From an uncultured Bacteroidota bacterium (lineage in GTDB: Bacteria > Bacteroidota > Bacteroidia > Bacteroidales > P3): 64,000 nt of DNA. Positions 33,860 to 43,189 of this stretch are shown one piece after another. Position 1 is the stretch's first letter, and every line of letters begins with the position of its first letter. The DNA is taken from contig CACWPQ010000013.1 of the NCBI GenBank assembly GCA_902762805.1, positions 29,541 through 93,540 of the forward strand, read 5' to 3'. Made by a program: the position numbers and the translations under genes. The notes below the pieces were generated by a model. That model searched no databases. It had not been told where the DNA came from and saw only the letters and a list, made by a program, of their open reading frames with translations.

Positions 33860-36103
33860 ATGAAGAATATCATATTCGATTTTGGCAATGTGCTGGTGAA
33901 GTGGCAGCCGGAAAAGGTTTACAGTGAGCACTTTGGCGACGACGCGCGCGCCTGGTGGTTCTTGCGTCATGTGTGCGACGCCCCCTGGCGCAACCGCATC
34001 GACGCCGGCGAGAGCCAGGAGAGCTGCATCGCTGAGAAAAAGAAGCAATATCCTGACTATGAGGAGGCTGTGGAAGTCTACCGCTCGCACTGGAAGGAGA
34101 TGCTGACCGGCGAGATGGAGGGCATGCGCGAGGTGATTGCCGAGCTGAAGGGCGACCCCGACGTGCGCATCTACGGCCTGACCAACTGGAGCATGGAGAC
34201 CTTCCCCGAGGCAAGGGAGCGGTTCGGCATACTGCAAATGATTGAAAACTACGTGGTCAGCGGTGCCGAGGGGCTGGTGAAGCCCGACGAGAGGCTGTTC
34301 CGCGTGCTGCTCGACCGCTATGGATTGAAGGCCGGGGAGTGCACCTTCATCGACGATAACGAAGCCAATGTTCGCGCTGCTATCCAGTTGGGTATGAATG
34401 GTATAGTGTTCCGCGGAGCGGACGATTTGCGCATGCAGCTCGGCATGTTTCGCCCGCTGACCGCCGATGAGGTGGCGCAGCTGGAGCGTCAGGGCAACTG
34501 GGCCGACGACTGGAGCCAGGTGCGCATCTGCGGCGACACGAACCTGGGCCACGTGTGGCGCAACCATTTCAGCGGCGCAGTGGAACTGAGCAATTTGAAA
34601 CAACTGAACAACAGTCATATAGACAACTGCCGCCTTGGCGACGGCACCTCGGTGGAGGATGTGCGCCTGCTGAGCGGCTACTGCGTGGGGCGCAACTGCA
34701 CGCTGTTCAACATCGGCGAGATGCGGTTCAACACAACAGAACCCGTGGTGGCCGAGGTGATGAACGAGTGCGGTGGCCGCAGCATCCGCCTGACGCCGGG
34801 CATGACGGTGGGCGACGCCTACCTATGGGCCCGCTATCGCGACCGCAAAGCGTTGATGCAGAGGTTCGAAGCGTGGTCTATGCCCAGCCGCGGAACGGTG
34901 GGCGACGGCGTGGAGATACGCAACTGCACGGCCATCATCGACGGCCTGATCGGCGAGGGCTGCCGGCTGGAGCACGGCGTGATAGCCGAGCGCTTCCTGC
35001 TGGGCGAGAACGTGAAGCTGGAATACGGCCTGCGACTGAACGACACGGTGGTGGGCGACAACAGCACGCTGGCGCGCGGCGAGGTGGGCAACAGCCTTAT
35101 CTTCCCCGCTCACGAGCAGCATCACAACTCGTCGTTCCTCATCGCGGCGCTGGTGCAGGGACAGAGCAATGTGGCCAGCGGCGCCACCTTGGGCAGCAAC
35201 CACAACGGGCGCACGCCCGACGGCGAGCTGAGTGCCGGGCGCGGCTTCTGGCCGGGCCTCTGCGTCAGCATCAAGCATTCGAGCCGCTTCGCCTCCTATA
35301 CCCTCATGGCCAAGGGCGACTACCCCTCGGAACTCAACATTACACTGCCTTTCTCGCTGATAAACAACAATGTGGCGAAGAACCGGCTGGAGGTGATGCC
35401 GGCCTACTGGTGGATGTACAACATGTATGCCCTGGACCGCAACCGCACCAAGTTTGCCAAGCGCGACCGCCGTACTCGCAAGCGCCAACACATTGAATTC
35501 AGCCCATTTGCGCCCGACACGGCCGAGGAGATGCTCCTCGCGCGCGAACTATTGTATATGTGGACCACCAAAGCCTATCAGGAAGGCGGCGGCACCGAGG
35601 TGGTGGCCTACGGCATGGAGAAAGGCCGCCGCAAGACGGTGATACTCAAGCCCGGCGAGGCCTACAAGGCCTACGAGGAGATGCTCGTCTATTATGCCAT
35701 GGGCTGCCTGCAGTCCAGTCGGCAGGAGCACCCCGGCAAGTGCGAGCGTCGCTGGGTGAACATCGGTGGGCAACTGGTGGCAGGCGAGGCGATGGACTTG
35801 ATGCTGAACGATATAGAGCGTGGGAATCTAGGCTCGTGGGCCGACTTGCACAAGCGCATGGACGACCTCTGGGCCGACTATCCCGAGCAGCGGGCGCGCC
35901 ACGCCTACGGGGTGCTGTGTCAGTTGGCGCAGAAAAACAGCCTCGACGATGGCGACTGGCAGCACTATTCGCGCGAATACGCCCGCATCCTGCAGCTGGT
36001 GCGCGACCGCATCAGCGAGAGCCGCCGCAAGGATGCCGACAACGAGTTCCGCCAAGCCACCTACTGGAACATGGAAGAAATGAAAAACGTACTGGGAGAA
36101 TGA
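33860..36103 (+). CDS. HAD-family phosphatase fused to DUF4954 left-handed beta-helix protein
   Basis: 747 residues. Residues 1-195 are a HAD hydrolase: DFGNVL (motif I, 6-11), TNWS (II, 108-111), Lys141 (KPDERLF) and FIDDNEANV (IV, 163-171). From about 197 (FRPLTADEVAQLERQGN) the chain follows DUF4954 proteins: hexapeptide-type rungs (GDGVEIRNCTAIIDGLIGEGC, split over residues about 345-365), FPAHEQHHNSSFLIA, and a helical C-terminus. The HAD motif I second Asp is Asn (DFGN), typical of the HAD-IA YihX-like group. The fusion suggests a sugar-phosphate or nucleotide-sugar substrate; inference only. Confidence 0.8.
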   Translation: MKNIIFDFGNVLVKWQPEKVYSEHFGDDARAWWFLRHVCDAPWRNRIDAGESQESCIAEKKKQYPDYEEAVEVYRSHWKEMLTGEMEGMREVIAELKGDPDVRIYGLTNWSMETFPEARERFGILQMIENYVVSGAEGLVKPDERLFRVLLDRYGLKAGECTFIDDNEANVRAAIQLGMNGIVFRGADDLRMQLGMFRPLTADEVAQLERQGNWADDWSQVRICGDTNLGHVWRNHFSGAVELSNLKQLNNSHIDNCRLGDGTSVEDVRLLSGYCVGRNCTLFNIGEMRFNTTEPVVAEVMNECGGRSIRLTPGMTVGDAYLWARYRDRKALMQRFEAWSMPSRGTVGDGVEIRNCTAIIDGLIGEGCRLEHGVIAERFLLGENVKLEYGLRLNDTVVGDNSTLARGEVGNSLIFPAHEQHHNSSFLIAALVQGQSNVASGATLGSNHNGRTPDGELSAGRGFWPGLCVSIKHSSRFASYTLMAKGDYPSELNITLPFSLINNNVAKNRLEVMPAYWWMYNMYALDRNRTKFAKRDRRTRKRQHIEFSPFAPDTAEEMLLARELLYMWTTKAYQEGGGTEVVAYGMEKGRRKTVILKPGEAYKAYEEMLVYYAMGCLQSSRQEHPGKCERRWVNIGGQLVAGEAMDLMLNDIERGNLGSWADLHKRMDDLWADYPEQRARHAYGVLCQLAQKNSLDDGDWQHYSREYARILQLVRDRISESRRKDADNEFRQATYWNMEEMKNVLGE

Positions 36104-36708
36104 AGAGAATACTGATGATAATAGTCTTGGCCTTGGCCACCGTGGCCCAGGCGCAGAACAGGTTCGACTTTTCGCTTGTGGGAGGCGTCAACATGGGACA
36201 GATCGACGGCGACAATGCCGACCGCTACCGCCACCTGGGCTTCCGCGCCGGCGTGGGCACCAGCTACCCCATCGGCGGCGATGCCGACTCGAAATGGCGC
36301 TGGGTGGTGGAGCTGGCCTACACGCAGAAAGGCAGCTACATTGAAGCCTACGACCGCAAGCTCTCGGCCGACTATATTGAAATTCCCCTTATGATAGCCT
36401 ACACCACGCACAGCAAGGTGCTGCGTGTGTCGGTGGGTGTGGCGCCGGCGCTGCTGGTGCGGTCGGAGGTGTCCGACGGCGGCGCGGAGTCGGTGGCGGA
36501 CAGGGACCTGTTCAAGACCTTCGACCTGCTGCCGCTGACGATATCGGTGCGGTGGCTGATGGGCACCAACTTCGGTATCGAAGGGCGCTATCAGAACTCG
36601 ATGTTGAGTGTGACCAACGAGACGGCCAGCGGCACCTACCGCCTCTTCCGCGACAACAAAGGCTGCTTTCACAATATGCTTTCGGCCGGGATTTTCCTGC
36701 AATTCTAA
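36100..36708 (+). CDS. PorT-like outer-membrane beta-barrel protein
   Basis: 202 residues. Signal peptide MKRILMIIVLALATVAQAQ; strands VGGVNMGQIDGDN, FRAGVGTSYPI, VELAYTQKGSYI and final LSAGIFLQF give the 8-strand barrel pattern of the PorT/outer-membrane beta-barrel family. The ATG overlaps the upstream TGA (ATGA), so it is translationally coupled to the HAD-DUF4954 gene. Confidence 0.75.
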   Translation: MKRILMIIVLALATVAQAQNRFDFSLVGGVNMGQIDGDNADRYRHLGFRAGVGTSYPIGGDADSKWRWVVELAYTQKGSYIEAYDRKLSADYIEIPLMIAYTTHSKVLRVSVGVAPALLVRSEVSDGGAESVADRDLFKTFDLLPLTISVRWLMGTNFGIEGRYQNSMLSVTNETASGTYRLFRDNKGCFHNMLSAGIFLQF

Positions 36709-36717
36709 ATCAGCACC

Positions 36718-37128
36718 ATGGACAACACCGCTATAGCCCGGGATGTGTTTCTGCACGATGCCTATGCCACCGACACCACCGGCATCAGCATCGCCCATGC
36801 GGGCGACCACACGGCTGAATGCCACCTGAACCTGGATGCGCGCCACCGCAACGCCCGCGGGGCTGCCATGGGCGGGGCGCTCTATACGCTGGCGGACTTT
36901 GCAGCTGCCGTGGCGGCCAACAGCGAGGAGCTGGAGGGCGCAGCTCTGCATTGGATTTCGCTCGACGCCACCATCCATTACCTTGCGCCAGCCATGGGTA
37001 ACAGGTTGACTGCCAGGTGTGAAGCCCTCAAGCTGGGACGCACCACTTCGCTCTATCAAACCACCGTCAGCGACCCCGACAATGGCCGCAAGATAGCCAT
37101 TGTCGAGACCACCATGGTGCGTGTCTGA
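36718..37128 (+). CDS. PaaI-type hotdog thioesterase
   Basis: 136 residues. NARGAAMGGALYTLADFAAAVA is the PaaI/ACOT13-like core (HGG variant AMGG), followed by DATIHYLAP and ARCEALKLGRTTSLYQ. Hydrolyses acyl-CoA or aryl-CoA esters in family members. 9 bp after the barrel protein, last gene of that transcript, convergent with lpxA. Confidence 0.75.
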   Translation: MDNTAIARDVFLHDAYATDTTGISIAHAGDHTAECHLNLDARHRNARGAAMGGALYTLADFAAAVAANSEELEGAALHWISLDATIHYLAPAMGNRLTARCEALKLGRTTSLYQTTVSDPDNGRKIAIVETTMVRV

Positions 37129-37134
37129 CGGATT

Positions 37135-37923
37135 TTACTCCGATTTCTTGATGGAGCGGAAACCGCTCATCAGGCCGGTGTTGCAGCTGCCGACAAAGGC
37201 CAGCACCTGCTTGCCCTCGTCGGTGTTGCCGTAGAGCTCCTTGACCTGCTCGAGGGCGTCGGCCAGGGGCATGCCTTTGACGAAGATGTAGCGGTAGATG
37301 TCGGTGATGTTGTTGATGCTTTCGCGCGAGAAGCCGCGGCGTTGCAGGCCGAGGCTGTTGACGCCGCAGTACTGTATGGGGTAGCGGGCGGCCTTGACGA
37401 AGGGGGGGATGTCCTTGTCGATGAGGGCGCCGCCCTGGGTGATGACGTGCGAGCCGATGTGGACGAACTGCAGGCAGGCCGTTTTGCCGCCGAGGATGAC
37501 GTAGTCGCCCATGATGATATGGCCGGCGAGGGTGGCGTTGTTGGCCAGCACGCAGTTGTCGCCGACGACGCAGTCGTGGGCGATGTGGACGTAGGCCATC
37601 AGCAGGTTGCCGTTGCCGATGACGGTTTTGCCGGCGGCGGCGGTGCCGCGGTTGATGGTGCAGCACTCGCGGATGGTGTTGTTGTCGCCAATCTCGACGG
37701 TGGTGTATTCGCCGGCGAACTTGAGGTCCTGCGGTATGGCACCGATGACGGCGCCGGGGAAGATGCGGCAGTTCTTGCCGATGCGGGTGCCGGGGAAGAT
37801 GGTCACGTTGGGGCCAATCCAGGTGCCGTCGCCGATGACGACATCCTCATAGATGGTGGTGAAGTTGGAGATGGTCACGTTTTCGCCAATCTTGGCGTCG
37901 GGGTGAAGGTCGTATAGGGTCAT
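37135..37923 (-). CDS. lpxA: UDP-N-acetylglucosamine O-acyltransferase
   Basis: 262 residues, left-handed beta-helix trimer. First step of lipid A synthesis. Hexapeptide rungs begin at IGENVTISNFTTI; catalytic His in YVHIAHDCVVG and the downstream NNATLAGHI are intact. The C-terminal helical domain (GFSRESINNITDIYRYIF) is normal. It starts 6 bp after the lpxC stop. Confidence 0.95.
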   Translation of the reverse strand: MTLYDLHPDAKIGENVTISNFTTIYEDVVIGDGTWIGPNVTIFPGTRIGKNCRIFPGAVIGAIPQDLKFAGEYTTVEIGDNNTIRECCTINRGTAAAGKTVIGNGNLLMAYVHIAHDCVVGDNCVLANNATLAGHIIMGDYVILGGKTACLQFVHIGSHVITQGGALIDKDIPPFVKAARYPIQYCGVNSLGLQRRGFSRESINNITDIYRYIFVKGMPLADALEQVKELYGNTDEGKQVLAFVGSCNTGLMSGFRSIKKSE

Positions 37924-37929
37924 AGGTGA

Positions 37930-38871
37930 TTATTTATTTTCTGGGTTTTGATTGGGGTGTTCTTTCATATATTGCATGAGGAAACGGGCGAAGGCGTTGT
38001 TGGCCTTGTGGCCGGGCTTGTAGATGGAGAAGTGGGCGTTGAGGTTGCATCCGGCGAGGCGCACGTCGCCCACGAAGTCGAGCAGCTTGTGGCGTGCCGG
38101 TTCGTTGGGGAAGTAGGGGTCGGTGGTGTTGAGGACGCCGTCGTGGACCTTGAAGTTGCCCACGTCTTTGTTGAAGGTTTTGCCGAGGCGTTTGAGCTGG
38201 CGGGGGGTGAGTTCTTTGTTGACGTAGACCAGCGCGTTGTCGAGGCTGCCGCCCTTGATGAGGTTGAAATGCAGCAGGGGTTCGATTTCGTGGAGGAAGA
38301 CGAAGGTGCGGCAGGGGGCGATGCTGGCGGGGTATTCGGAGAGGTTGTTCATGTCGGCCTCCTGGCGGCCGATGACGCTGTTGGGGAAGTCGATGACGCA
38401 GTGGACGGAGAAGTGGTCGCAGGGCTCGAGGTCGAAGACGGAGCCCGTGGGCTTGTATTCGAAGTGGAGCGGCTCGCGGAAGGTATAGGCGCGGCGCGGC
38501 GCGGCGTTGGGACGGATACCCACGCGTACAAGCTCGAGCAGCCAGGGGCGGGCCGAGCCGTCGAGGATGGGCACCTCGCCGCCGTCGAGCTCGACAAGCG
38601 CATTGTCGACACCCAACCCGTGGAGGGCCGACATGAGGTGTTCGATGGTGGCTATGGTCTGGCGACCGGAGCCTAGGGTGGTGCCGCGGTTGGTGGTGCC
38701 AACCAAATCGGCCAGTGCGTGCTGGGTGATGATATTGGTGCGGTCGGTGCGCCGGAAGGCGATGCCGAAGTCTTCGAAGGCGGGTTTGACGGTGACGGTC
38801 ACGGTGCGACCTGTGTGGAGGCCGGGGCCGGTGAGGCGGAACTCTTTCTGTATCGTGTTTTGGTATTCCAT
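37930..38871 (-). CDS. lpxC: UDP-3-O-acyl-N-acetylglucosamine deacetylase, stand-alone
   Basis: 313 residues. Zinc deacetylase, the committed step of lipid A synthesis. TIATIEHLMSALHGLGVDN carries the metal His; the second metal site is in RHKLLDFVGD; FIFDLEP-like substrate strands are present. Most Bacteroidales encode LpxC fused to a C-terminal FabZ (about 460 residues); here the protein ends at NPENK, so the fusion is absent. Flanked by a GTGGTCG repeat upstream and lpxA downstream. Confidence 0.9.
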   Translation of the reverse strand: MEYQNTIQKEFRLTGPGLHTGRTVTVTVKPAFEDFGIAFRRTDRTNIITQHALADLVGTTNRGTTLGSGRQTIATIEHLMSALHGLGVDNALVELDGGEVPILDGSARPWLLELVRVGIRPNAAPRRAYTFREPLHFEYKPTGSVFDLEPCDHFSVHCVIDFPNSVIGRQEADMNNLSEYPASIAPCRTFVFLHEIEPLLHFNLIKGGSLDNALVYVNKELTPRQLKRLGKTFNKDVGNFKVHDGVLNTTDPYFPNEPARHKLLDFVGDVRLAGCNLNAHFSIYKPGHKANNAFARFLMQYMKEHPNQNPENK

Positions 38872-38874
38872 TTT

Positions 38875-38907
38875 GAGTGGTCGGTGGCCAGTGGTCGGTG
38901 GTCAGTG
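38875..38907. repeat. Short tandem repeat, GTGGTCG-type
   Basis: GTGGTCG GTGGCCA GTGGTCG GTGGTCA GTG in the 42-bp gap between the LysM gene and lpxC. Confidence 0.85.
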
Positions 38908-38913
38908 TTGTTT

Positions 38914-40494
38914 TTATTCCATGGATGCCGGGATGAAGTGAAGGCTCTCCATGCGGTAGAGTTGTGGATGGTCGTTCTCGAGGCCGGCCTGGGGGCGGCT
39001 GAGGTGGAGGGGGTGGAGGAGCGAGGGCAGCGTGGGGATGGGCTGCTCCCAGAAGGCGTTGCTGCGGCGGCGGAGGCCCTCGACGAGGTAGGTGGTGAGG
39101 TCGTAGGCCGTGGCGGCGAGGGTGGAGGTGGGCTCGGTGCCGTAGCGTTGGCGGTAGGCTTTGAGGAATTCGACGTGGACGGCATTGGTCATGTCCCACG
39201 AGGTGTAGAAGGTGTGGTAGTTGAGCAGTTGCAGCTGGGCGAAGTCGATGTCGGCGTACTCCTGGGTCCAGTCGTTAAGGGTGTAGAGCACGGGGGTGCC
39301 GCTCTTGAGGGCCGAGAGGCGGTTGAGGAGGTTGCTGACATAGATGCGCATTTGGTCGCTCTTGTGGTCGTAGAGGCTGAGGACGTGGCAACCCGGGGTG
39401 GCCTTGAGGGTGGAGGAGAGTTTGGCGCTCTGGTTCCAGTTGAAGAGGGTGTATTTGATGTCGCCGCGCTCGGTGAGCTGTCGGCGGAGTTCGGCAACGA
39501 TGGGTTTCTCGCTGCCCGAGCCGCCGTGGAGGATGTAGAGGTGGGCGTCGGGACGCTCGAGGCGCATGTTGTCGAGCATGGCGGCGAGCTGGCTGGCGAC
39601 CGAGGGTTGGATCTTGACCATATAGGGGTTGTCGGCGCAGAGTTCGCTGCGGGGTGCCATGGGGTTGACGATGTAGACCCCCGAGTCGCGGGCGAGGGCG
39701 GCGGCCTGGTCGAAGGCGTCGCGGAAGAGGAGGGCGACGATGAAGTCGGCCTGTGCGGCGCCGCGCGAGGCGAATGCCTGGCGCACCTCGTCGGCACTGT
39801 TGTTGGGTATGTCGATGACGTTGAGGTCAACGCTCACGCCGCGGTCGGCCAGCTGGTCGAGGGCGAGGCGCAGGCCTTCGTAGAATTCGATGAATTCGAA
39901 CTGGCGGTAGCTTTTCTTGCCGCGCTGCTCGATGTCGAATTTGGAGGTGGATATCTCGTCGATTTGACCCAGATGCAGGGGCATGAGGAGCGAGATGCGG
40001 AGGGTTGGGCCGGGCTTGGGCACGGAGGGGAGAGGGGAGGTTGGAGGTTGGAGGTTGGAGGTCGGAGGTTGGGGGGTGGAGGTAGGAGGTTGGGAGGTGG
40101 GGGGGGGGGGGGGGGGAGTGGTGGCGGACTGGGCCTGGGTGGCCACGTTGGGGTTCTCGTACTCCTCGGTCTGGGCGCCGAACTGGCCGCGGTGGGGCAG
40201 CCAGACGGTGTCGCCCGGGTGGAGGAAGTGGATGTCCTTGTGGGTGACGGCGTCGTAGCTCTGCACCTTGTAAGCCTTCGAGATGGAGTAGACGGTCTGC
40301 CCTTTCTCCACGATGTGGACGTAGTAGCGGCGGCCGTTGATGATTTGGGTCTCATAGCTGACCTTCACCGGGGTGGTGCCGGGGGCTTGGGCCCGGGCGG
40401 AATTGAAAATTGAGAATTGAGAATTGAAAATCAGGCTTGCGCAGGCAAGCAATATCAATCTCCATTTCCCATTCCGCGAAGTGTGTTGCGTCAT
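38914..40494 (-). CDS. LysM protein with periplasmic ligand-binding (type 1) domain
   Basis: 526 residues from ATG 40494 (a TTG at 40512 is also in frame). The signal peptide's second half (LIFNSQFSIFNSARAQA) is encoded by a GAATTGA repeat. LysM: YVHIVEKGQTVYSISKAYKV and HPGDTVWLP (about 58-105). A Pro/Thr linker (about 125-160) is encoded by GGTTGGA repeats plus an 18-G run. Then a type 1 binding-protein fold (ISLLMPLHLGQ, RLALDQLADRGVSVDLNVID, GVYIVNPMAP). It sits between guaA and lpxC. Likely an envelope wall-binding protein; ligand unknown. Confidence 0.75.
   Translation of the reverse strand: MTQHTSRNGKWRLILLACASLIFNSQFSIFNSARAQAPGTTPVKVSYETQIINGRRYYVHIVEKGQTVYSISKAYKVQSYDAVTHKDIHFLHPGDTVWLPHRGQFGAQTEEYENPNVATQAQSATTPPPPPPTSQPPTSTPQPPTSNLQPPTSPLPSVPKPGPTLRISLLMPLHLGQIDEISTSKFDIEQRGKKSYRQFEFIEFYEGLRLALDQLADRGVSVDLNVIDIPNNSADEVRQAFASRGAAQADFIVALLFRDAFDQAAALARDSGVYIVNPMAPRSELCADNPYMVKIQPSVASQLAAMLDNMRLERPDAHLYILHGGSGSEKPIVAELRRQLTERGDIKYTLFNWNQSAKLSSTLKATPGCHVLSLYDHKSDQMRIYVSNLLNRLSALKSGTPVLYTLNDWTQEYADIDFAQLQLLNYHTFYTSWDMTNAVHVEFLKAYRQRYGTEPTSTLAATAYDLTTYLVEGLRRRSNAFWEQPIPTLPSLLHPLHLSRPQAGLENDHPQLYRMESLHFIPASME
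40037..40116. repeat. GGTTGGA tandem repeat followed by G18 homopolymer
   Basis: GGTTGGA units from 40039, diverging, then eighteen consecutive G at 40099-40116. Inside the linker of the LysM gene, in frame in this assembly (Pro-rich on the coding strand). Confidence 0.85.
40399..40434. repeat. Short tandem repeat, GAATTGA-type, in a signal peptide
   Basis: GAATTGA AAATTGA GAATTGA GAATTGA AAAT: heptamers coding part of the LysM protein signal peptide. Confidence 0.85.
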
Positions 40495-40530
40495 AAAGTT
40501 TTCAGTTTTCAACTGTGAATTCTCGATTTT

Positions 40531-42057
40531 TTACTCCCATTCGATGGTTGCAGGGGGCTTGGAGGAGATGTCGTAGACCACGCGGTTGACGCCGCGGACG
40601 CGGTTGATGATTTCGTTGCTGACGCGGGCCAGGAAGTCGTATGGCAGGTGGCACCAGTCGGCCGTCATGCCGTCGACACTCTCCACGGCGCGCAGGGCGA
40701 CCACACTCTCGTAGGTGCGCTCGTCGCCCATCACGCCGACGCTCTGCACCGGCAGGAGCATGGCGCCGGCCTGCCACACCTGGTCGTAGAGGCCGCTGTC
40801 GCGCAGGCCCTGGACGAAGATGTGGTCCACCTCCTGGAGGATGCGCACCTTCTCGGGCGTTACGTCGGAAAGGATGCGGATGGCCAGGCCGGGGCCGGGG
40901 AAGGGGTGGCGGCCAATGAGGCTGTCCTTGATGCCCAGCTGGCGGCCTACGCGGCGCACCTCGTCCTTGAAGAGCGAGCGCAGGGGCTCGACGAGCTGGA
41001 GCTTCATATAGTCGGGCAGGCCGCCCACGTTGTGGTGGCTCTTGATGGTCTGGCTGGGGCCTTTGACGCTGGACGACTCAATCACGTCGGGGTAGATGGT
41101 GCCCTGGCCGAGGAACTTGGCGTCGGTGATGAGTTTGGCTTCGGCATCGAAGACGTCGATGAAGGTCTTGCCGATGGCTTTGCGCTTCTTCTCGGGGTCG
41201 GTTACGCCGGCGAGGACGCTGTAGAAGCGCTCCTTGGCGTCGACACCCTTGACGTTGAGGCCCATGTCGCGGTAGGATTCGAGGACGGACTCGAACTCGT
41301 CCTTGCGGAGCAGGCCGTTGTCGACGAAGATGCAGTGCAGCTGGTGGCCGATGGCGCGGTGCAGGAGCACGGCGGCCACGGTGCTGTCCACACCGCCGCT
41401 GAGGCCGAGGACCACCTTGTCCTGGCCCACCTTGGCCTTGAGGTCGGCCACGGTGGTCTCGATGAAGCTCTCGGGCGTCCACTCGGCGCGGCACTGGCAG
41501 ATGTCGAAGACGAAGTTGCGCAGCAGCTGCACACCGTCGACGCTGTGGTGCACCTCGGGGTGGAACTGTATGGCGTAGGTGGGTTCGCCCTCGATCTGGT
41601 AGCCGGCATAGCGGACGTTCTCGGTGGAGCAGATGGTGCGGTAGCCGTCGGGCAGCTGCTCGATGGTGTCGCCATGGCTCATCCACACCTGCGAGTTTTG
41701 CGGTATGCCTTTCATGAGGGGGTTGGCGGTGTCGATGAACGAGAGGTTGGCGCGGCCGTACTCGCGGGTCTGGCTCTGCTGCACGCGGCCGCCGCCGTAG
41801 CGTGCCAGGTACTGGGCGCCGTAGCAGACGGCGAGCAGGGGGAGGCGCCCCTTGATGCCGTCCATCTGGGGCACGGGGGCGTCCGGCGCGTTGCAGGAGA
41901 AGGGGCTGCCGCTGAAGACGACGCCTTTCACGTCGGGCGTCAGGGGCGGAACCTTGTCGAAGGGGTGGATTTCGCAGTAGACATTCTGCTCGCGGATTTT
42001 GCGCGCGATGAGCTGAGTGTATTGAGAACCAAAGTCTAAGATGACTATCGTATCCAT
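40531..42057 (-). CDS. guaA: GMP synthase (glutamine-hydrolysing)
   Basis: 508 residues. N-terminal glutamine amidotransferase with Cys in [12 protein letters not shown] and [11 protein letters not shown]-pyrophosphatase domain with [14 protein letters not shown]-terminal dimerisation domain ending [14 protein letters not shown]. Converts XMP to GMP. Start at 42057 fits a -7 box 23 bp upstream. First gene of guaA-LysM-lpxC-lpxA. Confidence 0.95.
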   Translation of the reverse strand: MDTIVILDFGSQYTQLIARKIREQNVYCEIHPFDKVPPLTPDVKGVVFSGSPFSCNAPDAPVPQMDGIKGRLPLLAVCYGAQYLARYGGGRVQQSQTREYGRANLSFIDTANPLMKGIPQNSQVWMSHGDTIEQLPDGYRTICSTENVRYAGYQIEGEPTYAIQFHPEVHHSVDGVQLLRNFVFDICQCRAEWTPESFIETTVADLKAKVGQDKVVLGLSGGVDSTVAAVLLHRAIGHQLHCIFVDNGLLRKDEFESVLESYRDMGLNVKGVDAKERFYSVLAGVTDPEKKRKAIGKTFIDVFDAEAKLITDAKFLGQGTIYPDVIESSSVKGPSQTIKSHHNVGGLPDYMKLQLVEPLRSLFKDEVRRVGRQLGIKDSLIGRHPFPGPGLAIRILSDVTPEKVRILQEVDHIFVQGLRDSGLYDQVWQAGAMLLPVQSVGVMGDERTYESVVALRAVESVDGMTADWCHLPYDFLARVSNEIINRVRGVNRVVYDISSKPPATIEWE

Positions 42058-42079
42058 ATATTGTATTATTTTTAAAGTG

Positions 42080-42087
42080 CAAAGGTA
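42080..42087 (-). promoter_or_regulatory. -7 box (TACCTTTG) of guaA operon
   Basis: Minus-strand TACCTTTG upstream of guaA. The rest of the 42058-42335 spacer shows only a GC-rich stretch and an AT-rich lead to the next gene; nothing more recognised. Confidence 0.65.
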
Positions 42088-42335
42088 CGACTTTTTTTCG
42101 GAACGGAAAAGTTAAAATTGGCGATTGTTGATAACTTCGCCCCCGCAGCCGCGGCAAAAAAGCGGCACGCAGCCCCCGGCCGGCAAGGAAACTGCTCCCT
42201 GAAAACCAGCGGATAAGGACAATCAAATTTTGCCTATAGTTTGATAAAATTTTCTAATGGATGGACAATAAAAAAGCGGCAGCGACGTTACCCTTGCGAA
42301 TCCGGAATTATCCAAAAATCAGAAACCAATACGCT

Positions 42336-43073
42336 ATGGCAAAAATCGAACAAGGCATCCTGGGTCCCTTCCGCGGCACGGTGGGGACGGTGATCGGCTA
42401 CCGCTGGCGGGACCGTTGGTGTATGCGCGCCAAGCCGCGCGGGTACCACGACCGGCAGTCGGCGGCGCAGCTGCAGCAGCGGGGGCGCTTCAAGGCGATG
42501 ATACAGTTCGCCTCGCCGGCGACACCGCTGCTGCGCATCGGGCTGCGGGCCTGGGCGGCGGGGCACGGACTGACGGAGGGCAACGCCTTCCTGCGGCTGA
42601 ATCACGAGGCATTCGGCTCGGGGAGTGTGGATTACGCGCGGCTGCAGTTTTCGCATGGGCACCTGCCGGCGGTGCGCCTGACCGCGGGTGCGGTGGGCGC
42701 GGACGGCGTGGCCACCGTGGAGTGGAGCAAGGAGGGCGGGCGTAACGAGGACCGCGTGCACCTCTATGTCTACTGCCCCGCGACGGGGCAGGGGCTGGTG
42801 GCGGCGACGGTGGAGCGTGGCCGCCGGCGTGCGCGTTTCCTGCTGCCGCAGCAGATGGCGTGCGCGGAGGTGCACCTCTGGGCTGTGGCGGAGAACGCCG
42901 CCGGCGAGGTGTCGGCGACGGCCTACCTGCCGCTGGGCGACACCGACGGCCGCTCGCGTCAGGCCGGGGCGGAGGAGGCAATGGACACGCCTGCAGATGA
43001 ATGCGTTGCATGTCCCCCGGTTGCAATAATCCCCTCTGCGCAGGCCGATTCCCCCGACGATGCGTTTGGATAA
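42336..43073 (+). CDS. DUF6266 protein (first copy)
   Basis: 245 residues. MAKIEQGILGPFRGTVGTVIGYRWR is the family N-terminus (written here as two blocks: MAKIEQGILGPF and RGTVGTVIGYRWR). Further blocks: GHGLTEGNAFLRLN, ATVEWSKEGGR and VHLWAVAENAAGEVS. The last 45 residues are low-complexity. DUF6266 proteins occur in Bacteroidota; no function is established that I know. A second copy is at 51783-52583. Start ATG at 42336. Confidence 0.75.
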   Translation: MAKIEQGILGPFRGTVGTVIGYRWRDRWCMRAKPRGYHDRQSAAQLQQRGRFKAMIQFASPATPLLRIGLRAWAAGHGLTEGNAFLRLNHEAFGSGSVDYARLQFSHGHLPAVRLTAGAVGADGVATVEWSKEGGRNEDRVHLYVYCPATGQGLVAATVERGRRRARFLLPQQMACAEVHLWAVAENAAGEVSATAYLPLGDTDGRSRQAGAEEAMDTPADECVACPPVAIIPSAQADSPDDAFG

Positions 43074-43175
43074 GAGCCGTTTCCAGCGCAACTGCTTTGC
43101 TGCTTTCCTCCCGATTGTGGCTAGGTCATAATGCGGAAAGATGTAAAAAATTATTCGCGCGTCGAATATTTTTTG

Positions 43176-43183
43176 TATCTTTG
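43176..43183 (+). promoter_or_regulatory. -7 box (TATCTTTG) of bamD operon
   Basis: TATCTTTG 6 bp before the bamD ATG, implying a very short leader; sets the start at 43190. Confidence 0.65.
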
Positions 43184-43189
43184 CAGCCT

